A stretch of 12,191 bases of DNA from Planktotalea sp. (GTDB lineage: Bacteria; Pseudomonadota; Alphaproteobacteria; Rhodobacterales; Rhodobacteraceae): positions 2,942-15,132 of the forward strand of contig JAHEGL010000209.1 in NCBI GenBank assembly GCA_024645145.1, read 5' to 3'. Below are positions 7,451-12,191 of this stretch, one piece after another. The stretch's first letter is position 1, and every line of letters begins with the position of its first letter. Below the pieces are notes generated by a model. That model was not told where the DNA came from. It searched no databases and worked only from the letters and a program-made list of their open reading frames with translations. Position numbers and translations under genes: made by a program.

Positions 7451-7654
7451 ATGAATATGAATACAATCATTAATATGGTAATCCGTCGCGTTATGAGCAT
7501 TGCGATCAACAAAGGCATCAATGCAGGTGTCGATCAAATAGCGAAGCGCAAAGGGCGAAATTCAGATGACCCGCAGCAAAGCGCGGACATTCAGCAAGAT
7601 AAGAAACGTATGCGTCAAACGGCGCGTTTAGGTCGCAGTATCACAAAGCTTTAG
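7451..7654 (+). CDS. Small basic protein of unknown function (67 residues)
   Basis: I do not recognise a named family. The gene is supported by an AGGAG at 7439-7443 seven bases before the ATG, by its fit between neighbours, and by a bacterial-looking composition. The N-terminal half (about 1-30, MNMNTIINMVIRRVMSIAI) is hydrophobic with arginines spaced to give an amphipathic helix, and contains a repeated INKGINAG pattern. The C-terminal half is highly charged and basic (KRKGR, DKKRMRQTARLGRS), with no cysteines. It could sit on a membrane surface or bind nucleic acid; neither is shown. I have a weak recollection of similar short proteins near scpB in other Rhodobacterales. It lies 73 bases after scpB, and its TAG stop interlocks with the TAA of the convergent DUF1289 gene, leaving no room for a conventional terminator between them. 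Confidence 0.72.
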   Translation: MNMNTIINMVIRRVMSIAINKGINAGVDQIAKRKGRNSDDPQQSADIQQDKKRMRQTARLGRSITKL

Positions 7655-7881
7655 CGCTTTAGACGGGCAGCGCGGCCGCCGCGACGTCCCTTTGGAACTG
7701 CCTGACGGCTTGGAAGCTCTGCCATGATGGACGCGCGCGTTGCGGGCGTCATCTTTGACCATTTCGTTATTTCATCGATTGATCGGTTACATCCAGTGCA
7801 CAAACGGGTTTCTGGATGGACCACGCAAATTTGCACGCATGGGCTGTCGATTTCATTTCGGGTCCAGACTGGTGCACTCAT
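7651..7881 (-). CDS. DUF1289 family small cysteine-motif protein
   Basis: A 76-residue protein matching the DUF1289 pattern: SPCVQICVVHPETRLCTGCNR with four cysteines at 15, 19, 28 and 31, followed by ITKWSKMTPATRASIMAELP. The cysteine arrangement suggests binding of zinc or an iron-sulfur cluster, but the function of the family is unknown to me. The C-terminus is a basic Gly/Arg tail (GRRGGRAARLKR). The ATG overlaps the ruvX stop as ATGA (7878-7881), so translation is probably coupled to ruvX; it is the last gene of the ccmI-ruvX-DUF1289 operon. Confidence 0.88.
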   Translation of the reverse strand: MSAPVWTRNEIDSPCVQICVVHPETRLCTGCNRSIDEITKWSKMTPATRASIMAELPSRQAVPKGRRGGRAARLKR

Positions 7882-8360
7882 ACGGAAGCCGCTCGCTTGA
7901 TGTGTGACAGACGATCCAGAGCACCCTGCAAAATGTAAGCTGCCGCGATATTATCAATCACCTCAGCGCGCCGTTTGCGCGACGCATCCGCTTCAAGCAA
8001 AGCGCGCTCCGCAGCAACCGTAGACAGGCGCTCATCCCAATAAGTAATTGGCAGGTCAGTCTGGCGGGCGAAATTGCGTGCGAAGGCGCGGGTAGATTGG
8101 CACCTTGGGCCTTCTGATCCATCCATATTGAAGGGGAGACCAAGGACAATGCCGCCAATCTCGCGTTTGGCAATGATCTCGCTCAAGCGCGCAGCATCGA
8201 CGGTGTATTTGCTACGCTTTATTGTTTCCAACGGACTGGCGACCGATAAAAGCCCGTCGCTCACGGCGACACCGATTGTCTTTGTCCCAAGGTCCAAACC
8301 AATAAGAGAGTGCCCTTGCTTTAGGCTTTGAGCAAAGTCTTCAACGCTCTCTACAATCAT
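7878..8360 (-). CDS. ruvX: RuvX/YqgF-type Holliday junction resolvase-like / pre-16S rRNA nuclease
   Basis: A 160-residue RNase H-fold nuclease of the YqgF (RuvX) family, implicated in 5'-end maturation of 16S rRNA and proposed earlier as a Holliday-junction resolvase. Conserved elements: LIGLDLGTKTIGVAVSD (19-35) with acidic D23, GIVLGLPFNMDGSEGPR (70-86), YWDERLSTVAAER (107-119) with E110, and VIDNIAAAYILQGALDR (134-150) with D136. These provide the expected metal-binding acidic residues. Both ends overlap neighbours by ATGA (8357-8360 with ccmI, 7878-7881 with DUF1289). An alternative start further inside (near residue 18) is not supported, because the first residues overlap the ccmI stop in the usual coupled fashion. 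Confidence 0.94.
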   Translation of the reverse strand: MIVESVEDFAQSLKQGHSLIGLDLGTKTIGVAVSDGLLSVASPLETIKRSKYTVDAARLSEIIAKREIGGIVLGLPFNMDGSEGPRCQSTRAFARNFARQTDLPITYWDERLSTVAAERALLEADASRKRRAEVIDNIAAAYILQGALDRLSHIKRAASV

Positions 8361-9589
8361 TGGGTGACGCCAAGTTCACGCGCCGCGTTGCGCACGACTG
8401 CCAAGGCATCGGGTCGGTCGCTGAACACATCTTTGGCGTTTTGCCAGATGAGCGCTGCTTGATCAGCTTCGCCCAACACACCCAAAGCTGAAATCAGACG
8501 CGCCCATTCCTCAGGGCTGCCGCCTTCTGTGGCAAGGCGATCAGAGAGTTGTGCAACCATGCCTCGGATCATGTCTGCGCGGTCTTCTTCGCTCAGCTCT
8601 TGCGCGTTTTGAATATCCTCTGCGCTTGGGCCTGTCAAAGAGGCATCGCGCAAGGGGGGAAGCTCGTATTCGACGCCGGCGCGAAAGGCGAGCTCTTCGA
8701 TCTGTTCGCGAATTGCGGGCACCCAACCGGCATCATCGGGGCTTTCTTGCAATAATCTTGCCCAAGCACGAAACGCGATGTCGGGACGGCCCACTTGCAA
8801 CATCATCAAGCCTGTATAATAGCGCGCTACGCCATTCTTAGGGTCCTTTTGCAAAGTTAATGCCAATGCACGCTCCGCAAGGGGAGAGACGTATCCGCCG
8901 GCTGCAATCACAAGCATATCAGCGTAAGTTGCGTAGTCTTGTGCGGTGGCGTGGCTGTCTTTAAGGCTGATCACAGTCGCTTGCGCCTGATGCGCTGCAA
9001 CCGCATTGCCCAGTCGCATTTCATGCATCGCAAGAAGTTTTGCGCCTTCAATATCGTCAGGTCGCTTTTCGACCGCTTCGCGCAGCTTTTCAATCAAGTC
9101 GAGATAGGATTGCGGAGCGTTAGGATCAATCGTTGCAGCGGGCAGGGAGGCTTCTGCCGTTTCTTGGCTTGGACGTTCCGCGCGCGCGACTGCGGCTGCT
9201 TCGATGCGGGTTGCTAATGCAAGATCACCATACCCCGGTGCGCCCAGATCGCGGTAAAAGTAAAAAGAGCCACCGATGAGGACAACGCCAAATGCGACGA
9301 TTGCACCATAGCGTGGGGCAACAGGGCTATGTGCATCGTTGTGTTCGTCTTGAAGGGCCTTGTCTGCCGCCAATATCCGCCGTGAAATTTCTGTGCTCAA
9401 GCGTTCCGCATCATCACTGTCGATAACGCCGCGCGCATGATCACGCTCTACTTCAGCGAGCTGATCGCGATACACGTTAAGGTCAAACTCCGCCGCGGGT
9501 CGCGCGCCTTCATGGCCGCGCGACAAGGCCAATGCCAGCAAACCGCAGGCTCCAATCGCTAAAACAGATGTAATCAGCCAAAAGGTCAT
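8357..9589 (-). CDS. ccmI: Cytochrome c-type biogenesis protein CcmI
   Basis: A 410-residue inner-membrane protein of system I cytochrome c maturation. CcmI holds apocytochrome c by its C-terminus and presents it to the CcmF/H haem-lyase complex. Two transmembrane helices are visible: about 2-23 (FWLITSVLAIGACGLLALAL) and about 94-112. Between them is a cytoplasmic loop with the family-typical VYRDQLAEVERDHARGVIDS (39-58) predicted to be helical or coiled. The remainder is periplasmic with TPR-like helical repeats (about 165-290, for example NGVARYYTGLMMLQVGRPDIAFRAW). The start at 9589 is preferred over an in-frame ATG at 9613, because a strong GAGGAG precedes it on this strand at about 9595-9600. 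It leads the operon with ruvX and DUF1289, away from any other ccm genes in this window. Confidence 0.93.
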   Translation of the reverse strand: MTFWLITSVLAIGACGLLALALSRGHEGARPAAEFDLNVYRDQLAEVERDHARGVIDSDDAERLSTEISRRILAADKALQDEHNDAHSPVAPRYGAIVAFGVVLIGGSFYFYRDLGAPGYGDLALATRIEAAAVARAERPSQETAEASLPAATIDPNAPQSYLDLIEKLREAVEKRPDDIEGAKLLAMHEMRLGNAVAAHQAQATVISLKDSHATAQDYATYADMLVIAAGGYVSPLAERALALTLQKDPKNGVARYYTGLMMLQVGRPDIAFRAWARLLQESPDDAGWVPAIREQIEELAFRAGVEYELPPLRDASLTGPSAEDIQNAQELSEEDRADMIRGMVAQLSDRLATEGGSPEEWARLISALGVLGEADQAALIWQNAKDVFSDRPDALAVVRNAARELGVTQ

Positions 9590-9887
9590 GTCGTCTCCTC
9601 GTTCGCCACACATTTAGTCTGCAATCGCCGCAAAAAAAAGAGGCAGAGCGCACACGCGCGTACGAAAGCGCGTGATTGCAGTTTATGTCGCAGGCGACGT
9701 CACTGAGCGGCTTTGCATTTGTGATTGCTTGGCTTAGATCAGGATTATCAGGCTTCGTCGCTTTCGCGCGTTTTTTTGTCGGTCGGAGTATCCTCTTTTC
9801 CGCCATCAAGCCCAAAACGAAATGAACGACGAATCCGTTTGCCAAAGTCGAGTCTACTGCCGTTTTTCTAACCTGAGGGTGTCCATC
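9590..9887. promoter_or_regulatory. Divergent ccmI-soxB intergenic region with inverted repeats
   Basis: About 300 bases without a convincing gene; it must hold the promoters of the ccmI operon (minus) and the sox operon (plus). Seen directly: an 8-bp inverted repeat CTGCAATC (9619-9626) and GATTGCAG (9674-9681); inside it a 7-bp hairpin CACGCGC (9653-9659) with GCGCGTG (9668-9674); an A8 run at 9632-9639, which is a T8 run on the ccmI strand; repeats of GTGATTGC at 9672-9679 and 9721-9728; and two ATCAGG copies at 9738-9743 and 9747-9752. A possible sox promoter is TTGTGA (9719-9724) with GATTAT (9743-9748), spacing 18, which is weak. Regulators cannot be named. Confidence 0.5.
9756..9777 (+). 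terminator. Terminator-like hairpin with T7 run in the soxB upstream region
   Basis: A short stem CGTCGC/GCGCG with one bulged T (9756-9761 with 9766-9770, loop TTTC) is followed directly by seven Ts (9771-9777). It lies 111 bases before the soxB start, with no plus-strand gene upstream that needs termination, so it could be a leader attenuator if transcription starts further upstream, or chance. The stem is short and this call is tentative. Confidence 0.25.
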
Positions 9888-11132
9888 ATGAAGCGTTATT
9901 CAGCCTTTGCCGTCGCGCGTGAAGCTTTGCGTCATCACACAGGATGGGAGCGTGCATGGCGCTCACCGGAGCCAAAGTCGAAATACGATGTGATCATCGT
10001 TGGCGCGGGCGGTCATGGTCTGGCGACGGCCTATTATCTGGGCAAGAACTTCGGCATCACTAATGTTGCTATCATCGAAAAAGGCTGGCTTGGCGGCGGT
10101 AACACTGGGCGTAACACGACGATTATTCGCTCAAACTATCTGCAAGACCCGTCTGCGGCGATCTATGAGAAATCGCGCTCGCTTTATGAGAACTTGTCGC
10201 AGGACCTGAATTATAATGTGATGTTCTCCCCGCGCGGCGTTTTGATGTTGGCGCAAACCCAACACGAAATTCGCGGCTATAAACGCACGGCTCATGCCAA
10301 TGCCTTGCAAGGTGTTCCGACCGAATGGATTGGCCCGGGCAAAGTGAAAGAGATTTGCCCGATTATCGAGCTCAACGGCCCGCGCTATCCTGTGCTTGGT
10401 GGTCTTTGGCAGGCCCGCGGTGGGACGGCGCGTCACGATGCTGTCGCGTGGGGCTATGCGCGTGCCTGTTCTGATATGGGCATGGACATTATCCAGAAAT
10501 GCGAAGTCACCAATGTGCGTACCGAGGGTGGCAAAGTTGCTGGCGTCGACACCACCAAAGGTGCAATTGATTGCGACAAGCTCGGCGGTGTTGTTGCCGG
10601 GCATTCATCGGTGTTGGCCGAGATGGCGGGTTTCCGTTTGCCGATGGAAAGCGTGGCGTTGCAAGCGCTGGTGTCGGAGCCGATCAAACCCGCGATGGAC
10701 ATCGTGGTGATGGCGAACACGGTGCACGGTTATTTGTCGCAATCTGACAAAGGCGAAATGGTCATAGGTGGCGGCACGGATGGCTACAACAACTACACCC
10801 AGCGCGGATCGTTCCATCACGTTGAAGAAACCGTGCGCGCGCTGATCGAGACGTTTCCGATGCTCTCCCGCCTCAAGATGCTGCGCCAATGGGGCGGCAT
10901 TGTGGATGTGACGGGGGATCGTTCGCCGATTTTGTCCAAGACGCCGGTTGAGGGCATGTTCATGAACTGCGGTTGGGGTACGGGGGGCTTCAAGGCCATT
11001 CCGGGGTCTGGCTGGGCTATGGCGGAGCTGATGGCGAAGGGGGCTTCGCCTTTGACGGAAGAGTTCTCTATGTGGCGTTTCAAAGAGGGCAAGTTCATCG
11101 ACGAGAGCGTTGCTGCGGGGGTGGCGCACTAA
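9888..11132 (+). CDS. soxB: Heterotetrameric sarcosine oxidase, beta subunit
   Basis: A 414-residue flavoprotein of the DAO/GlyOx superfamily, the size expected for the beta subunit. The complex oxidises sarcosine (N-methylglycine) to glycine and hydrogen peroxide and, with tetrahydrofolate, yields 5,10-methylene-THF. The dinucleotide-binding motif DVIIVGAGGHGLATAYYLG (34-52) binds non-covalent FAD. RGGTARHDAVAWGYAR (177-192) holds H183, which by position is likely the histidine that carries covalent FMN in characterised enzymes. The C-terminal WGGIVDVTGDRSPILSKTP and NCGWGTGGFKAIPGSG segments are typical of the family. The ATG at 9888 follows GAGGGT at 9875-9880; an in-frame ATG at 9822 would add 22 residues unlike the family. 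The stop is 244 bases before soxD, an unusually wide gap for this operon, and interlocks with the stop of an opposite-strand ORF. Confidence 0.97.
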   Translation: MKRYSAFAVAREALRHHTGWERAWRSPEPKSKYDVIIVGAGGHGLATAYYLGKNFGITNVAIIEKGWLGGGNTGRNTTIIRSNYLQDPSAAIYEKSRSLYENLSQDLNYNVMFSPRGVLMLAQTQHEIRGYKRTAHANALQGVPTEWIGPGKVKEICPIIELNGPRYPVLGGLWQARGGTARHDAVAWGYARACSDMGMDIIQKCEVTNVRTEGGKVAGVDTTKGAIDCDKLGGVVAGHSSVLAEMAGFRLPMESVALQALVSEPIKPAMDIVVMANTVHGYLSQSDKGEMVIGGGTDGYNNYTQRGSFHHVEETVRALIETFPMLSRLKMLRQWGGIVDVTGDRSPILSKTPVEGMFMNCGWGTGGFKAIPGSGWAMAELMAKGASPLTEEFSMWRFKEGKFIDESVAAGVAH

Positions 11133-11326
11133 TGGTTCAAATGTGTGAAAGCCGTTCTCGCGGCCATCTCATCCTTGACGTGTGTCGCGGTGCGATCCGT
11201 TTCGTTTTCGGCTCCAAGTTGGTTGAAGTCATGCGCGAGCAACAACTTTTTTTTGCGTCGCTCATAAAGCGCGATGCCAAGACCGAGGGCGAACACGCCG
11301 CCAAGTACCCAAAAAATTCCATTCAT
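11129..11326 (-). CDS. Putative small membrane protein on the strand opposite the sox operon
   Basis: A 65-residue ORF whose first part looks like a real membrane segment: MNGIFWVLGGVFALGLGIALYERRKKKLLL gives a hydrophobic helix (about 3-20) followed by a strongly basic stretch, placing the C-terminus in the cytoplasm by the positive-inside rule. The rest (about 30-65) is polar and unremarkable. No named family is recognised. In favour: it fills nearly the whole soxB-soxD gap, ends exactly at the soxB stop (CTAA at 11129-11132), and no plus-strand gene explains the gap. Against: no clear ribosome binding site precedes the ATG, and it opposes the operon. Probably a genuine small gene, but unproven. 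Confidence 0.55.
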   Translation of the reverse strand: MNGIFWVLGGVFALGLGIALYERRKKKLLLAHDFNQLGAENETDRTATHVKDEMAARTAFTHLNH

Positions 11327-11376
11327 GCCAATAGACTATGCGTGAAGACCCAATTTTTCAAGTTGGAGGCATTGCC

Positions 11377-11706
11377 ATGCTAATCCTTGATTGTCCTTGC
11401 TGCGGCGTAAGCGGCGAAGAAACTGAATTCCATGCTGGGGGTGAGGCGCATCTGAAACGCCACTCCGTCGGCTCTACAGATGACCAATTCGAAGAATACC
11501 TCTTCATGCGGGAAAACCCGCGCGGTGTGCATTTTGAACGCTGGCGTCACAACAACGGCTGTGGCAAGTGGTTTCATGCGGCGCGCTGCACACAGACGCT
11601 TGAAGTGTTCGGCACGTATCCCGCCCAGAGCTTTGAGCCACCGCAAGAAATCAAAGACGCTATTAGCGCCAAACGGCCCGGTTGGTCTTGGAGGAATTTC
11701 TCATGA
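11377..11706 (+). CDS. soxD: Heterotetrameric sarcosine oxidase, delta subunit
   Basis: A 109-residue zinc-binding delta subunit of the sarcosine oxidase tetramer, the normal length. It is structural: the zinc site holds the subunit's fold against the large alpha subunit. Expected ligands are visible as C6 and C9 in LDCPCCGV and H58 and C62 in RWRHNNGCGKWFHAARC. The C-terminal KRPGWSWRNFS is typical. The ATG at 11377 follows a strong GGAGG at 11365-11369; an in-frame upstream start at 11338 is not needed. The stop overlaps the soxA start as ATGA (11703-11706), indicating coupled translation. Confidence 0.97.
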   Translation: MLILDCPCCGVSGEETEFHAGGEAHLKRHSVGSTDDQFEEYLFMRENPRGVHFERWRHNNGCGKWFHAARCTQTLEVFGTYPAQSFEPPQEIKDAISAKRPGWSWRNFS

Positions 11707-12191
11707 GCACTCGTCTTAAACAGGGCGGCCGTTTCACCGACGGCGGCGCGCAGCTGAGTTTTGATTTCAATGGCAAAAAGTTGAAAGGTGTTGAGGGTGA
11801 CACGCTCGCCTCTGCCTTGCTTGCCAACGATCAGATGATGGTCGCGCGTTCGTTCAAATATCACCGTCCTCGCGGTATTGTCGCCAGCGGTGGCGAAGAG
11901 CCGAATGCGCTGTTCAATATGGGCGGCACGGATGATTTCGAGCCGAACCAACGTGCGACGGTAACGGAATTATTTGATGGTCTAAAGATTGCCAGCCAAA
12001 ATCATTGGCCGAGCCTTGAGTTCGACATTGGTGCAGTCAACAAACACTTGAGCCGCTTTTTGCCAGCTGGTTTCTATTACAAAATGTTCATCCATCCGCG
12101 TCCTTTGTGGAAGCATGTGTACGAACCGTTTATCCGCCAGTCTGCGGGTCTTGGCAAAGCGCCGCGTGCCGAGGATCGTGATCCAGACACC
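11703..12191 (+). CDS. soxA: Heterotetrameric sarcosine oxidase, alpha subunit (5' part, runs off the right edge)
   Basis: The first 163 codons of a protein expected to be about 1000 residues long; the frame is open to the end of the window. The N-terminal segment (about 15-105, AQLSFDFNGKKLKGVEGDTLASALLAND, then SFKYHRPRGIVASGGEEPNALF) matches the ferredoxin-like, cluster-free N-terminal domain of sarcosine oxidase alpha subunits. The NAD-binding and THF-binding (aminomethyltransferase-like) domains would lie beyond the window. The ATG at 11703 overlaps the soxD stop (ATGA) and follows GGAGG at 11690-11694, eight bases upstream. A gamma subunit gene (soxG) is expected after it but is not in the window. 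Confidence 0.97.
   Translation, partial: MSTRLKQGGRFTDGGAQLSFDFNGKKLKGVEGDTLASALLANDQMMVARSFKYHRPRGIVASGGEEPNALFNMGGTDDFEPNQRATVTELFDGLKIASQNHWPSLEFDIGAVNKHLSRFLPAGFYYKMFIHPRPLWKHVYEPFIRQSAGLGKAPRAEDRDPDT

Noticed and set aside
9510..9845. Minus-strand 111-residue ORF spanning the ccmI-soxB intergenic region and the ccmI 5' end
   Set aside because: Its 3' third overlaps the ccmI start in another frame, it lacks a clear ribosome binding site and shows no recognisable domain; the well-supported ccmI start with a strong GAGGAG site explains this region better.
10131..11129. Two long minus-strand ORFs (157 and 174 residues) opposite soxB
   Set aside because: They mirror codon structure of soxB, are rich in His and Arg, and match no family that I recognise.
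10973..11383. Plus-strand ORF of 136 residues bridging the soxB end and soxD start
   Set aside because: It begins inside soxB in another frame, overlaps the soxD start and has no domain features; the opposite-strand membrane ORF is a better explanation of the gap.

Overview
The window looks like a chromosomal segment of an alphaproteobacterium of the order Rhodobacterales (Roseobacter-like). This rests on gene order and recognisable protein families: a dgt-argS-SPOR-nagZ-scpA-scpB run, a ccmI-ruvX-DUF1289 run, and a heterotetrameric sarcosine oxidase cluster (soxB-soxD-soxA). No rRNA, tRNA, CRISPR, phage or transposon sequence was seen. The content is mostly housekeeping and the genes are tightly packed.

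Layout. The left edge (2-541) carries the 3' end of an EamA/DMT-family membrane transporter. It converges on, and as read overlaps, a minus-strand IscA/HesB-type iron-sulfur carrier gene (334-657). A short divergent gap leads to dgt (735-1871), whose stop codon touches a compact GC-rich palindromic element (1871-1912, tail to about 1935) that folds into two hairpins inside an outer stem. Then come argS (2011-3744), a SPOR-domain membrane protein (3822-4901), nagZ (4901-5908), scpA (5898-6716) and scpB (6709-7377). The last four overlap and were probably selected as one translationally coupled operon. A small basic 67-residue protein of unknown function follows (7451-7654).

Its stop codon is interlocked with that of DUF1289 (7651-7881, minus), the last gene of a minus-strand operon ccmI (8357-9589), ruvX (7878-8360), DUF1289, in which each junction is a 4-base ATGA overlap. 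A divergent intergenic region of about 300 bp (9590-9887) with inverted repeats and hairpin/T-run structures separates ccmI from soxB (9888-11132). The sox operon continues with soxD (11377-11706) and soxA (11703 to beyond the right edge). The soxB-soxD gap holds a small membrane-protein ORF on the opposite strand (11129-11326).

How the genes fit together. The left half covers dNTP pool control, tRNA charging, septal peptidoglycan binding, muropeptide recycling and chromosome condensation, a growth and division set. The ccmI operon joins cytochrome c assembly to a Holliday-junction/16S-processing type nuclease. The sox operon oxidises sarcosine to glycine while charging tetrahydrofolate with a one-carbon unit, consistent with marine Rhodobacterales living on methylated amines.

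I found no clear undescribed system. The points most worth a second look are the cloverleaf-like element after dgt, the antisense small membrane ORF inside the sox operon, the 67-residue protein, the structured ccmI-soxB region, and the run-on C-terminus of the left-edge transporter.
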